Notes: generated by a model not told the origin, from the sequence alone. Counted from the first letter of the stretch, positions 1-8,955 are shown. The stretch is DNA of 55,557 nt from an uncultured Dorea sp. (GCA_910584265.1 CAJTZE010000002.1:70797-126353); one strand, 5' to 3'. Translations and numbers: made by a program.

Positions 1-156
1 GAAGAGAAGCTGGATAAGAAGTTAGAAGAGAAGCTGGAAGAGAAGCTGGATAAGAAGTTAGAAGAGAAGCTGGAAGAGAAGCTGGATAAGAAGTTAGAAG
101 AGAAGCTGGAAGAGAAGCTAGAAGAGAAGCTGGATAAGAAGTTAGAAGAGAAACTG
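1..156 (+). repeat. 36-bp in-frame tandem repeat (12 residues) in a coding region
   Basis: Three identical 36-bp units occupy 1-36, 37-72 and 73-108. A 12-bp partial unit follows at 109-120 and a near-identical unit at 121-156. Each unit encodes EEKLDKKLEEKL. Near-perfect identity, including synonymous positions, points to recent slippage or unequal crossover, so copy number probably varies between strains. The array continues upstream of the window, as base 1 is already inside it. Confidence 0.9.
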
Positions 157-357
157 GAAAAAAGCGAGGGATTCCTTCTTGATGAGATGGAGCGGTACTA
201 TAAGCTGACGAAAAAGGACATACAGATACTCAGCGAAAAGGTTGGCAGAATAGAACGGTATTATTATGTTAAAAGAGCGGAGGACAGTGAACGGGACCTG
301 ATGCTTCAGCTGCACCAGAAGGAGATAGACAGTATTAAGGAAAGGCTTGCTATGTAG
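1..357 (+). CDS. C-terminal part of a charged coiled-coil repeat protein (5' end outside window)
   Basis: Frame 1 is open from the first base to a TAG at 355-357, giving at least 118 residues. No start codon lies in the window before the repeats, so the gene begins upstream. The first 52 residues are almost only four-residue blocks of the types EEKL and DKKL. This predicts a long, highly charged amphipathic helix with leucine at every fourth position and many possible Glu/Lys salt bridges. The last 66 residues are ordinary helical sequence rich in Glu, Lys, Arg and Tyr (for example the stretch around RIERYYYVKRAED). It ends 29 bases before rsmI and is probably co-transcribed with it. I do not recognise the family. 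The identity of the missing N-terminus decides the function. Confidence 0.75.
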   Translation, partial: EEKLDKKLEEKLEEKLDKKLEEKLEEKLDKKLEEKLEEKLEEKLDKKLEEKLEKSEGFLLDEMERYYKLTKKDIQILSEKVGRIERYYYVKRAEDSERDLMLQLHQKEIDSIKERLAM

Positions 358-386
358 GCTAGGGAAGACCATAGGAGAATAAGACG

Positions 387-1232
387 ATGCCGGGAACATT
401 ATTTTTGTGTGCTACACCGATTGGTAATCTGGAGGATATGACATTCCGGGCGGTGAGAATTTTAAAAGAGGCGGATTTGATCGCGGCTGAGGATACCCGC
501 AACAGTATTAAGCTTTTGAATCATTTTGAGATTAAGACGCCGATGACCAGCTACCACGAATATAATAAGATAGAGAAGGGAAAGAAACTGATCTCGCTCC
601 TTTCGGAGGGAAAGAACGTGGCTCTGATCACAGATGCGGGTACGCCGGGGATCTCTGATCCGGGCGAGGAACTGGTGCGGATGTGCTATGGATCGGGAAT
701 TCCGGTCACGGCTCTTCCGGGGGCGTCTGCGTGCATCACGGCGCTGACGCTTTCGGGGCTTTCGACAAGAAGGTTTGCATTTGAGGCATTTCTTCCGGCT
801 GACAAGAAGGAGCGGAAGGAGATTCTGGCCGGATTTGCGGCGGAGACGAGGACGATTGTCCTTTATGAGGCTCCGCATCGGTTGGTGAAGACTCTGGAGG
901 AGCTTTTGGATGCAGTCGGCAGCCGGCGGCTTACGGTGTGCAGGGAACTGACGAAGAAGCACGAGACCCTCTGGCAGACAACCGTTTCCGAGGCGGCAGA
1001 ATATTACAGGGAGCATGCGCCGAAGGGGGAGTGCGCGCTGGTAATGGAAGGCAGGAGCAGGCAGGAACTCAGGGAGGAAGAGCGTGCCGGCTGGATGGAG
1101 TTGTCTTTGGAAGAGCATATGGAGTACTACCTTTCCCGGGGACTGGATAAGAAGACGGCGATGAAACAGACGGCGAAGGACAGAGGTGTCAGCAAGAGGG
1201 ATATTTATCAGAAGCTGTTAGGGCATAATTAA
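387..1232 (+). CDS. rsmI: 16S rRNA (cytidine(1402)-2'-O)-methyltransferase
   Basis: The enzyme methylates the 2'-hydroxyl of C1402 in the 16S rRNA decoding centre using S-adenosylmethionine. The 281-residue length is normal for the family. The N-terminus carries the family hallmark LCATPIGNLEDMT followed by DLIAAEDTRN. The glycine-rich segment DAGTPGISDPGEEL (about residues 85-98) and LPGASACITAL are typical of the tetrapyrrole-methylase fold. The start is ATG at 387 with GGAGA about 12 bases upstream. The upstream coiled-coil gene ends 29 bases before it. Downstream lies a 176-base gap with a separate promoter signal for the next gene. Confidence 0.95.
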   Translation: MPGTLFLCATPIGNLEDMTFRAVRILKEADLIAAEDTRNSIKLLNHFEIKTPMTSYHEYNKIEKGKKLISLLSEGKNVALITDAGTPGISDPGEELVRMCYGSGIPVTALPGASACITALTLSGLSTRRFAFEAFLPADKKERKEILAGFAAETRTIVLYEAPHRLVKTLEELLDAVGSRRLTVCRELTKKHETLWQTTVSEAAEYYREHAPKGECALVMEGRSRQELREEERAGWMELSLEEHMEYYLSRGLDKKTAMKQTAKDRGVSKRDIYQKLLGHN

Positions 1233-1352
1233 TGAATGAGAACGGCGGATTTTATGGGTTTGGACAGGGATGTCCGGCGGCTTGGTCAAGTTGACGAATT
1301 ATAAAGAAAAAAATTGTTCAAGTTGAGTATGGCGCAGCGGACGCATTTCCGT

Positions 1353-1358
1353 TATACT
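1353..1358 (+). promoter_or_regulatory. Candidate -10 box for the orphan sugar ABC ATPase gene
   Basis: TATACT at 1353-1358 is a good sigma-A -10 match about 50 bases before the ATG at 1409. No good -35 box sits at the standard 16-18 base spacing, so this is tentative. The rest of the gap 1233-1408 shows only a short GGACA/TGTCC hairpin near 1262-1275. Confidence 0.35.
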
Positions 1359-1408
1359 AAGCGTAGAGCATTTTTGAGAAAACAATGTGAATCAGGAGGA
1401 GCAAAACA

Positions 1409-2521
1409 ATGGCAAGTTTATCTTTAAAACACATTAACAAGACTTATCCAAATGGATTTGAGGCTGTTAAAGATTTCAATCTTGAAATCGCAGATAAGGA
1501 GTTTATTATTTTTGTAGGACCTTCAGGATGTGGTAAGTCTACCACACTTCGTATGGTTGCTGGTTTGGAGGATATTTCTTCCGGCGAATTATATATTGGC
1601 GACAAGCTGGTGAATGATGTAGAACCCAAGGACAGAGATATTGCAATGGTATTCCAGAATTACGCCCTGTATCCGCATATGACAGTATATGATAACATGG
1701 CATTCGGTCTTAAGTTGAGAAAAGTACCGAAGGACGAGATTGACAAGATGGTCCGCGAAGCAGCCAGAATCCTTGATCTGGAAGCTCTGCTTGACCGTAA
1801 GCCGAAGGCTCTTTCCGGTGGTCAGAGACAGCGTGTTGCCATGGGACGCGCTATCGTGCGTAATCCTAAGGTATTCCTTATGGATGAGCCTCTTTCCAAT
1901 CTGGATGCTAAACTCCGCGGTCAGATGCGTGTTGAGATTTCCAGACTTCATCAGAGACTGGGAACAACCATCATTTACGTAACACATGACCAGACAGAGG
2001 CTATGACGCTTGGTACCAGAATCGTAGTCATGAGTGCTGGTATTGTACAGCAGGTAGATACTCCTCAGGTTCTGTATGACAGTCCGTGCAATCTGTTCGT
2101 AGCAGGATTTATCGGATCTCCACAGATGAACTTCGCAGATGCTAAGTGTGAGGTTCGCGGAAAAGACGTATACCTTCTGGTAGGCGATTCGCAGATCAAG
2201 CTTCCGGAAGCTAAGGCTAAGAAGCTGATTGACGGCGGATATAATGGAAAGACCGTTGTTCTTGGTATCCGTCCAGAGGATGTGCATGATGAGCCGGATT
2301 ATCTGAAGAGCCATCCAGATACTATGATCGAAGCTAAGATTCGTGTATACGAGATGCTGGGTGCGGAGGTATTCCTGTACTTTGATTATGCTGGAGCAAG
2401 CATGACAGCAAGAGTTGAGCCTACTACAACTGCAAGAACAGGTGACAGCGTTAAGTTCGCGTTCAACCCGGATAAGATTCATGTATTCGACAAAGAGACA
2501 GAGGTTACAATTACAAATTAG
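1409..2521 (+). CDS. MsmX/UgpC-family sugar ABC transporter ATPase, orphan
   Basis: This 370-residue protein is the ATP-hydrolysing subunit of carbohydrate importers of the MalK/MsmX/UgpC family. It shows Walker A GPSGCGKST (about residue 37), the Q-loop MVFQNYALYPHMTV, signature LSGGQRQRVA, Walker B VFLMDEPLSNLDAKLR, and the H-loop YVTHDQTEAMTLG. A C-terminal TOBE/regulatory region follows from about residue 240. The start is ATG with AGGAGGA at 1394-1400. No permease or sugar-binding protein is adjacent and a strong terminator follows directly. By analogy with Bacillus MsmX and Streptococcus MsmK, it probably energises several sugar transporters encoded elsewhere. That shared role is inference. 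Confidence 0.92.
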   Translation: MASLSLKHINKTYPNGFEAVKDFNLEIADKEFIIFVGPSGCGKSTTLRMVAGLEDISSGELYIGDKLVNDVEPKDRDIAMVFQNYALYPHMTVYDNMAFGLKLRKVPKDEIDKMVREAARILDLEALLDRKPKALSGGQRQRVAMGRAIVRNPKVFLMDEPLSNLDAKLRGQMRVEISRLHQRLGTTIIYVTHDQTEAMTLGTRIVVMSAGIVQQVDTPQVLYDSPCNLFVAGFIGSPQMNFADAKCEVRGKDVYLLVGDSQIKLPEAKAKKLIDGGYNGKTVVLGIRPEDVHDEPDYLKSHPDTMIEAKIRVYEMLGAEVFLYFDYAGASMTARVEPTTTARTGDSVKFAFNPDKIHVFDKETEVTITN

Positions 2522-2534
2522 TCTTTAACAATCG

Positions 2535-2568
2535 AAAGACGGTGAATCATTCACCGTCTTTCTTTTCA
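2535..2568 (+). terminator. Rho-independent terminator after the ABC ATPase gene
   Basis: A perfect 12-bp stem (2535-2546 with 2550-2561, loop 2547-2549) starts 14 bases after the stop codon and runs into a T-rich tail. It isolates the upstream gene as a monocistronic unit. Confidence 0.87.
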
Positions 2569-2710
2569 TCTTAAAGGGAAAGGTCTCCGGCTTTTTTGTA
2601 AGATGAATATACTTCATGCAGGCAATCTGCCACTGCACAGATACAGCAGGACAAAATCCTATATAATTTTCTTGACTGCCTTCGACGGCTTGGGGGTCAA
2701 GGAGGAAAAC

Positions 2711-2857
2711 ATGATGAAAAAACACAAGATGCTGATGGTTATGATTGCAGGATATGCGGTATGGAGGTATATCCGTTATCAGAAGGTTGAACTAGAGATT
2801 GCGAGATTTGACTATATGATGCGGGTAATGAAGGATGGACAGGAAGATATAGAATAG
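2711..2857 (+). CDS. Small hypothetical protein with one hydrophobic segment (48 aa)
   Basis: The open frame reaches further upstream to 2603, but the ATG at 2711 has AAGGAGG (from about 2699) in ideal position and is preferred. The product begins MMKKHKMLMVMIAGYAVWRY. It has a short hydrophobic stretch (residues 7-17) followed by a charged helical tail, so it may be a one-helix membrane protein. A TATAAT at 2662-2667 could be its -10 box, without a clear -35. It lies 14 bases before the CdaR-like regulator and is probably in the same transcript. The function is unknown. Confidence 0.6.
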   Translation: MMKKHKMLMVMIAGYAVWRYIRYQKVELEIARFDYMMRVMKDGQEDIE

Positions 2858-2871
2858 AAGGAGGAGATTTT

Positions 2872-3966
2872 TTGCTGCCAAACCAAGTAATTCAGAAAAT
2901 CATACAGGATATTAAGAGGATTTCAGGACTTGAGGCTTCTGTGTGGAACGCGAAGGGCGAATGTCTTGCAATGACCAGCACAGTTACGAAGATGCTGGGA
3001 GGAAGGGTCAAAAGCTTTCTAATGAACAACGAAAGACAGGAGCTGATGGAGGAGCTGGAGCGGGAATTTGGTCTGTATTCTATTTATATAGACGATGAAC
3101 CGGGATATGTTCTGGCTCTTCAGGGAAAGGGTGCAGATATTTCCGTTGTTGGAAAGCTGGGAGTAAGCCAGATGTCGAATCTGGTTCAGGCTTACAGGGA
3201 ACGATTGGACAGAAATCATTTTATACAGAACCTGATACTTGATAATATGCTCCTTGTGGATATTTACAGTCAGGCGAAGAAGATGCGGATTGCGAATGAA
3301 CAGCGCAGGGTGGTCTACATTGTGGAGCCGAAAAACGAAGGCGATAATCTGATTCTGGAGACTCTGCAGGGATTGTTCGCGGCAGGAAACCGGGATTTTG
3401 TAACAGCAGTAGATGAAGGCCATGTGATTTTGGTAAAGGCACTTGAAAATGGAGAGGACTATCCGGAAATTCTTCAGATGGCGAAGGAAATCGTAGATAC
3501 ATTAAGTATGGAGGCGATGGTCGGCATCCGTATTTCCTATGGAACGATTATCGATGAGCTGAAAGGCGTATCGCGTTCCTACAAGGAAGCAAGCATGGCG
3601 CTGGAGGTAGGACGGGTGTTCTATGGAGAGAGGAGCGTACTGGCATATAATGAGCTTGGAATCGGCAGGCTGATCCATCAGCTTCCCCAGTCATTATGTG
3701 AAATGTTCCTGTCGGAGGTTCTGGAGGGAAATGCAACAGAATTGTTTGACGATGAGGAGCTGATTACCGTATATACGTTCTTTGATAACAGCCTGAACAT
3801 TTCAGAGACGGCAAGACAGTTATTTATACACCGCAATACGCTGGTGTACCGTCTGGAGAAGATACAGAAAAAGACCGGATTGGATGTGCGTGTTTTTGAA
3901 GATGCATTGACCTTTAAGATTGCGGTCATGGTGGAGCGTCATTTGAAATACTTGAATACGCAGTAA
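2872..3966 (+). CDS. CdaR/PucR-type transcriptional regulator (sugar-diacid regulator family)
   Basis: This is a 364-residue DNA-binding regulator. Residues about 1-130 resemble the sugar-diacid recognition domain of CdaR. The middle (about 135-260) fits the degenerate GGDEF-like domain of this family, with the motif VGIRISYGTIIDELKGVSRS. The C-terminus (about 300-360) is a PucR-type helix-turn-helix with the hallmark FIHRNTLVYRLEKIQ. Translation starts at TTG 2872, supported by AAGGAGGAG at 2858-2866. A terminator follows at 4007, then the aconitase-family gene. CdaR proteins in other bacteria respond to glycerate or glucarate-type diacids. Which ligand acts here, and whether it controls the neighbouring hydratase, cannot be read from the sequence. 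Confidence 0.85.
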   Translation: MLPNQVIQKIIQDIKRISGLEASVWNAKGECLAMTSTVTKMLGGRVKSFLMNNERQELMEELEREFGLYSIYIDDEPGYVLALQGKGADISVVGKLGVSQMSNLVQAYRERLDRNHFIQNLILDNMLLVDIYSQAKKMRIANEQRRVVYIVEPKNEGDNLILETLQGLFAAGNRDFVTAVDEGHVILVKALENGEDYPEILQMAKEIVDTLSMEAMVGIRISYGTIIDELKGVSRSYKEASMALEVGRVFYGERSVLAYNELGIGRLIHQLPQSLCEMFLSEVLEGNATELFDDEELITVYTFFDNSLNISETARQLFIHRNTLVYRLEKIQKKTGLDVRVFEDALTFKIAVMVERHLKYLNTQ

Positions 3967-4006
3967 GAAATCAGTGATATTCTATATAGGAAACCAACAA
4001 AACATG

Positions 4007-4037
4007 AGCTGCCGCTATTGTGCGGCGGCTTCTTTTC
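4007..4037 (+). terminator. Rho-independent terminator after the CdaR-like gene
   Basis: A 9-bp stem (4007-4015 with 4022-4030, one G-U pair, six-base loop) is followed by TCTTTTCT. A TATAAT at 4044-4049 just beyond it is a possible -10 box for the next gene, though its -35 region is poor. Confidence 0.75.
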
Positions 4038-4115
4038 TGTTACTATAATATGCGGAACCTGCGGAAAATCCGCAGAAGGTGGAGCAAGAGACTGGATTAC
4101 GAGGAGGAGAATGAT

Positions 4116-6395
4116 ATGATAAAGCTTTATGATAAAGGCGTATATCTTCTGAACGGTAAAGAAATTGCAGAGGATATACGGGAGGCCGGGACGAAGGCCG
4201 GACGGTCAGTTTCCCAGCAGGAGGCTGCAGAGCAGACGATGGCTTACAACATTTTGAAGGAGCATAATACGTCTGGAAATATGGAACGCCTGCAGATTAA
4301 ATTCGATAAATTAACATCTCATGATATTACCTTTGTTGGGATCATTCAGACCGCAAGAGCTTCAGGACTTGAGAAATTTCCGATTCCTTATGTGCTGACC
4401 AACTGCCATAATTCCCTGTGTGCGGTGGGAGGCACGATCAATGAGGATGACCACATGTTTGGTCTTAGCTGTGCGAAGAAATACGGCGGCGTGTATGTTC
4501 CGCCGCATCAGGCAGTCATTCATCAGTATGCAAGGGAGATGCTGGCAGGCGGCGGCAGGATGATCCTTGGCTCGGACAGCCATACCCGTTACGGCGCGCT
4601 GGGAACCATGGCTATGGGCGAGGGCGGACCGGAGCTTGTAAAGCAGCTTCTGAATAAGACCTATGATATTAAGATGCCGGAAGTAATCGGCATTTATCTG
4701 GACGGCGAGCCTATGAAGGGCGTCGGCCCGCAGGATGTGGCGCTGGCAATTATCGGAGCTACATTTGGCAACGGCTATGTGAATAATAAGGTGATGGAAT
4801 TTGTGGGTCCCGGCGTGGAGAAGCTGAGTGCAGACTTCCGTATTGGAATCGATGTGATGACCACAGAGACTACCTGTCTGTCTTCTATCTGGAAAACAGA
4901 CGAGAAGATCCGGGAGTTCTATGAGGTCCACGGCCGCGCAGAGGACTATAAGGAACTGAATCCGGGAGCAGTTACCTATTATGACGGAATGGTCTATGTG
5001 AACTTAAGCGAGATTAAGCCGATGATCGCTATGCCGTTCCATCCGTCAAATGTTTATACGATTGATGAGGTAAATGCCAATCTTGCGGATGTTCTTCACG
5101 ATGTGGAGAAAAAGGCGCTTGTCAGTCTGGACGGCGCGGTGGAATATTCGCTGCAGAGTAAGATTGTGGACGGAAAATTATATGTGGATCAGGGATTGAT
5201 CGCAGGCTGTGCCGGAGGCGGATTTGAAAATATCTGTGCGGCGGCAGATATTATCCGCGGTAAGTATATTGGCTCGGATGAGTTTACATTCAGTGTTTAT
5301 CCGGCAAGTACGCCGATTTATATGGAACTGGTGAAGAATGGAGCTGTGGCAGACCTGATGGCGTCCGGCGCAATTGTAAAGACTGCATTCTGCGGACCGT
5401 GCTTCGGCGCGGGGGATACCCCGGCGAATAATGCCTTTTCTATCCGCCATTCAACCAGGAATTTCCCGAACAGAGAGGGATCAAAGCTTCAGAGCGGACA
5501 GATTTCCTCTGTTGCACTAATGGACGCCCGTTCAATTGCGGCGACAGCGGCGAATAAGGGCTTCCTGACCCCGGCAACGGCGATGGATGTGGAATACACA
5601 GGGCCGAAGTATCATTTCGACGGGAGGATTTATGCAAATCGTGTCTTTGACAGCAAAGGGGCGGCAGATCCGTCTGTAGAGATCAAGTTCGGACCGAATA
5701 TCAAGGACTGGCCGGCAATGCCGGCGCTGCCGGAGAATCTGCTTATAAAGGTAGTATCGGAGATCCATGATCCGGTAACCACGACGGATGAATTGATTCC
5801 GTCCGGCGAGACATCCTCTTATCGTTCTAATCCGCTGGGACTGGCAGAATTTGCTTTGTCAAGAAAGGATCCGGCCTATGTAGGACGCGCGAAAGAAGTA
5901 CAGAAGGCTCAGAAGGCAATTGAAGCGGATACCTGTCCGAGAAGCGTGCTTGAGGAGCTGAATCCAATTATGGATAAGATCCATGAGAGGTTTGACGGCG
6001 TGAAGCGGAGCAATCTGGGAATCGGAAGTACCATATTTGCAGTGAAGCCGGGAGACGGTTCCGCCAGAGAGCAGGCGGCGTCCTGTCAGAAGGTGCTTGG
6101 CGGCTGGGCGAATATTGCCAATGAGTATGCGACCAAGAGATACCGTTCTAATCTGATTAACTGGGGTATGCTTCCGTTTATCACGGAGGAGGACCATGAG
6201 CATCTGAGCTTTAAGAACGGAGATTATATCTTTGTCCCGGATGTGAGAAAGGCTGTGGAAGAGAAGACGGATGTAGTCAGGGCATATGTAATAGGCGATG
6301 AAATTACGGAGCTTCCCCTGGCTCTTGGGGATCTGACGGATGTGGAGAGGGAGATCATCCTGAAGGGCTGCCTGATCAATTATTATAGAGGATAG
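4116..6395 (+). CDS. Aconitase-family hydratase
   Basis: The 759-residue protein belongs to the aconitase superfamily, iron-sulfur enzymes that isomerise or hydrate tricarboxylic acids. The expected cluster ligands are visible: a cysteine in GCAGGGFENIC (about residue 366 onward) and the pair in FCGPCFGAGDT. The active-site segment LGSDSHTRYGALG and the C-terminal swivel domain are also present. The frame is open upstream to 4020, but ATG 4116 has GAGGAGGAG at 4101-4109, and the upstream part overlaps the terminator. The family resembles the YbhJ/hydratase branch more than classical AcnA, because the ligand loop reads CAGGG instead of CTNSS. No other citrate-cycle gene is nearby. The substrate is therefore open, with citrate/isocitrate the default guess. 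Confidence 0.88.
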   Translation: MIKLYDKGVYLLNGKEIAEDIREAGTKAGRSVSQQEAAEQTMAYNILKEHNTSGNMERLQIKFDKLTSHDITFVGIIQTARASGLEKFPIPYVLTNCHNSLCAVGGTINEDDHMFGLSCAKKYGGVYVPPHQAVIHQYAREMLAGGGRMILGSDSHTRYGALGTMAMGEGGPELVKQLLNKTYDIKMPEVIGIYLDGEPMKGVGPQDVALAIIGATFGNGYVNNKVMEFVGPGVEKLSADFRIGIDVMTTETTCLSSIWKTDEKIREFYEVHGRAEDYKELNPGAVTYYDGMVYVNLSEIKPMIAMPFHPSNVYTIDEVNANLADVLHDVEKKALVSLDGAVEYSLQSKIVDGKLYVDQGLIAGCAGGGFENICAAADIIRGKYIGSDEFTFSVYPASTPIYMELVKNGAVADLMASGAIVKTAFCGPCFGAGDTPANNAFSIRHSTRNFPNREGSKLQSGQISSVALMDARSIAATAANKGFLTPATAMDVEYTGPKYHFDGRIYANRVFDSKGAADPSVEIKFGPNIKDWPAMPALPENLLIKVVSEIHDPVTTTDELIPSGETSSYRSNPLGLAEFALSRKDPAYVGRAKEVQKAQKAIEADTCPRSVLEELNPIMDKIHERFDGVKRSNLGIGSTIFAVKPGDGSAREQAASCQKVLGGWANIANEYATKRYRSNLINWGMLPFITEEDHEHLSFKNGDYIFVPDVRKAVEEKTDVVRAYVIGDEITELPLALGDLTDVEREIILKGCLINYYRG

Positions 6396-6427
6396 CGTGT
6401 TATAGCCTTATCGAATAATATCAGTTG

Positions 6428-6451
6428 GATATCCGAGTATTAGCGGATGTC
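6428..6451 (+). other. Hairpin in the aconitase-dppA intergenic region
   Basis: An 8-bp stem (6428-6435 with 6444-6451, one T-G pair) lies 33 bases after the aconitase stop codon. There is no T-run, so it is at best a weak terminator. Further on, TTGTAC (6532-6537) and an AT-rich segment with TATAAG (6552-6557) could be a promoter for the dpp operon, but the spacing is short (14). Nothing else is seen in 6396-6584. Confidence 0.3.
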
Positions 6452-6584
6452 GGCAATCCGGTAAACACACATTATAAATATATACAAATTCAATAAATGG
6501 CCTCCTTTATTATACTTATCAATTAGACTGGTTGTACAATCTGATTTGCAATATAAGTATTAAGTTTAAGGGAGGCTTTTTATT

Positions 6585-7887
6585 ATGAAACGTAAGATGT
6601 GGTCACGAATTGTGGCAGCAGCAATGTGTATGGCGTTTTTGCTGATGGGTTGTGGAAGCTCAGAATCAGGTTCGGGCGCCTCGAAAGATTCAGAAGATGC
6701 GGCTGGCGGAGATACCTCTGAGCTGCATATTGCGATCGCAGCGAATCCGCCGTCGTTGGATCCGCCGTCAGTGAATTCTAATATTGTAGGAGAAATCGGA
6801 GTTCATGTGTATGAGTCATTATTTGCAATGAACCAGGATTACGAGCCGACGCCGGTTCTGGCAGAGTCCTATGAAGTAAGCGACGCCGGAAGGTATAGAT
6901 GAGTATATCGGTACCGGCCCGTACAAGGTTGCTGAGTGGAAGCAGGATCAGTATGTGAAGCTTGAGAAGAATGAAGATTACCAGCCGTCGGAGGGCGAGG
7001 CGAGCGGTCTTGCCGGAGATAAGACCGGTGTGTGCGATGTGATTTCCTTTGATGTGGTTGCAGATGCGTCAACCCGTATTGCAGGCATTAAAAATGGGCA
7101 GTATGATGTTGTAGAAGAGGTTCCGCTTGATAATTATGAAGAGCTTACGCAGGAATCGGGCGTTAAGATGAGTGTGAATCAGGGCGGTACATTGAATCTG
7201 TTCCTGAATACGACAGAAGGCGTCATGGCAAATGAAGATATGAGACAGGCTGTTCTCGCAGCGCTGAACTGTGATGATGTTCTTATGGCAAGCTACGGCA
7301 ATGAAGAGCTGTACGAGCTGAATGCCGGATGGTGTGTTCCGACTGATGTTCAGTGGGGAACCGACGCGGGTTCTGAGTATTACAATCAGCAGGATCCGGA
7401 AAAGGCCAAAGAGCTAATGGAAAAGGCCGGATATAATAATGAGCCGCTTGTATTGGTGACTACAGAGGACTATGCAGAAATGTATAACGCGACTCTGGTA
7501 GTTCAGGAGCAGTTAAAGCAGGCTGGCTTCAATGCGGAAGTTGAGACATATGATTTTAGCACATTTATGGAACACCGTGCAGATCCGAAGCAGTTCAGCA
7601 TGTATATTACAAGCAACAGCTATAATATGCTGCCGATTCAGCTCTCTGTATTAGACAGCGGCTGGGCAGGATTGGATGCGCCGGAGGTTGCAGAAGGTAT
7701 TGAAGCGATCCGTCATGCAGAATCTGATGAAGCTGCAGCAGAGGCATGGGCAGACCTACAGACCTTTCTGTATGAGTATGGTGCTGCTACCGTTCTTGGA
7801 CATTATACTGGCGTTACTGCAATGAATGAGAGTATAGAGGGAGCTGATTATCTGAGATTCAATACCTATTGGGGTGTCTCAAAATAA
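6585..7887 (+). pseudogene. dppA: Peptide-type ABC transporter substrate-binding lipoprotein, broken by internal deletion and frameshift
   Basis: The start (ATG 6585, with GGGAGG upstream) encodes a lipoprotein signal with lipobox LLMGC, then a normal family-5 binding-protein N-terminus up to AESYEVSDAG. The frame then stops at 6900-6902. The sequence resumes in another frame from about 6892 (GIDEYIGTGPYKVAEWK) and runs to a normal end at 7887. In the intact homolog at 30756-32468, the segment between the matching YEVSDDG and NGPYMISEW is about 120 residues long. Here it is missing and the join is out of frame. The gene has therefore lost a stretch that includes part of lobe 1, and cannot make a working binding protein. 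A binding protein for peptides (or nickel or similar) is inferred from the family and operon. Confidence 0.87.
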
Positions 7888-7901
7888 TTTGCCGGAATTA
7901 G

Positions 7902-7930
7902 GGCGGAGTGCGAGAGCAGTCCGCCTTTTC
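7902..7930 (+). terminator. Terminator or attenuator between dppA and dppB
   Basis: GGCGGA (7902-7907) pairs with TCCGCC (7920-7925). After one G-G mismatch there is an inner TGC/GCA and a GAGA loop, and TTTTC follows. Hairpins after the binding-protein gene are common in transporter operons and keep that protein in excess over the permeases. Here it also separates the broken dppA from the intact permeases. Confidence 0.6.
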
Positions 7931-7993
7931 GTCTTGCAGGAAAGATTTTCGGATTCTATTTTGCATTTATACAGAGGAAGGAGCAGGACTCAT

Positions 7994-8944
7994 ATGTTAG
8001 CTTATATAGCAAAACGAATTTTATCTTTGATACCAGTGCTGTTTGTGGTATCCTGTGTGGTCTTTCTGGTGGTCTATTTGATTCCGGGAGGACCGGCGGC
8101 GGCGCTTCTTGGAATGGAGGCGCCGCCGGAGCAGATTGAGGCGCTGAATACAGAATTAGGATTTAACCGGCCGTTTCTGGTTCAGTATGCGGACTGGTTT
8201 GCAGGCATTTTTAAAGGGGATTGGGGCGACTCCTATTTTCTTCACCAGTCTGTGCTGGAGGCGATCGCAGAGTATTTTATGCCTACGCTGAGCCTTGCTG
8301 TTCTGGCGCAGATTATTGCAGTGATACTGTCTGTACCGCTTGGAATCCTGGCTGCTTACCGCAGGGGAACAGCGCTTGATCTTGCGGCGGTATCGGTTTC
8401 CCTTCTGGGAGCGGCGCTGCCTGGTTTTCTGCTTAGTATGTTTCTTATGTTGTTTTTCTGCGTTTATCACCAGTGGTTTCCGGTAGCCGGATATGTCGGA
8501 CTGGGAGCCGGGCTGGGAGAACATTTGAAATATCTGTTCCTGCCTGCGCTGTCCCTTGGTATCGTGCAGGCGGCATATATTACCAGGATGACGCGCGCTT
8601 CGCTGCTGGAAACGCTCTATAAGAATTATATCCGGACGGCCAGATCGAAGGGGCTGAAGGAGGGCAGGGTTGTAATGAGGTATGCGCTGAAAAATGCGGC
8701 GCCTGCAATTTTGACGGCAGTGGGACAATCCTTCGGGAGCCTGATAACCGGAACGATTGTAACGGAAACCCTGTTTAATATTCCTGGTATCGGTATGCTG
8801 ACAATGGGAGCGATTAACCGGAGAGATGTGTTTGTAATCCAGGGAGTCGTGCTTTTTGTGACACTTTTATATGTACTGGTAAATTTAATTGTTGATATTC
8901 TGTACGGCTTTGTGGATCCAAGACTGCAGCCGGGACGTAAGTAG
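7994..8944 (+). CDS. dppB: Peptide-type ABC transporter permease
   Basis: The 316-residue protein is an inner-membrane permease of the DppB/OppB family. It has an N-terminal helix (ILSLIPVLFVVSCVVFLVVY) followed by the family motif IPGGPAAALLG, about six membrane segments, and the EAA loop YIRTARSKGLKEGRVV that contacts the ATPase. The frame extends upstream to 7874, but ATG 7994 has AGGAAGGAGC in front and begins exactly where homology begins. It ends 11 bases before dppC. The gene itself is intact, but the binding-protein and ATPase genes of the operon are disrupted. Any product would lack its own partners unless it borrows ATPases from the second system at 28.6-30.7 kb. Confidence 0.9.
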   Translation: MLAYIAKRILSLIPVLFVVSCVVFLVVYLIPGGPAAALLGMEAPPEQIEALNTELGFNRPFLVQYADWFAGIFKGDWGDSYFLHQSVLEAIAEYFMPTLSLAVLAQIIAVILSVPLGILAAYRRGTALDLAAVSVSLLGAALPGFLLSMFLMLFFCVYHQWFPVAGYVGLGAGLGEHLKYLFLPALSLGIVQAAYITRMTRASLLETLYKNYIRTARSKGLKEGRVVMRYALKNAAPAILTAVGQSFGSLITGTIVTETLFNIPGIGMLTMGAINRRDVFVIQGVVLFVTLLYVLVNLIVDILYGFVDPRLQPGRK

Positions 8945-8955
8945 GAGGTGGAGAG

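Noticed and set aside
1..156. CRISPR-like 36-bp repeats
   Set aside because: The units are directly adjacent with no unique spacers, and they stay in one open reading frame that continues to a normal stop.
4020..4115. N-terminal extension of the aconitase-family protein
   Set aside because: It overlaps a terminator hairpin, and ATG 4116 has a perfect ribosome site.
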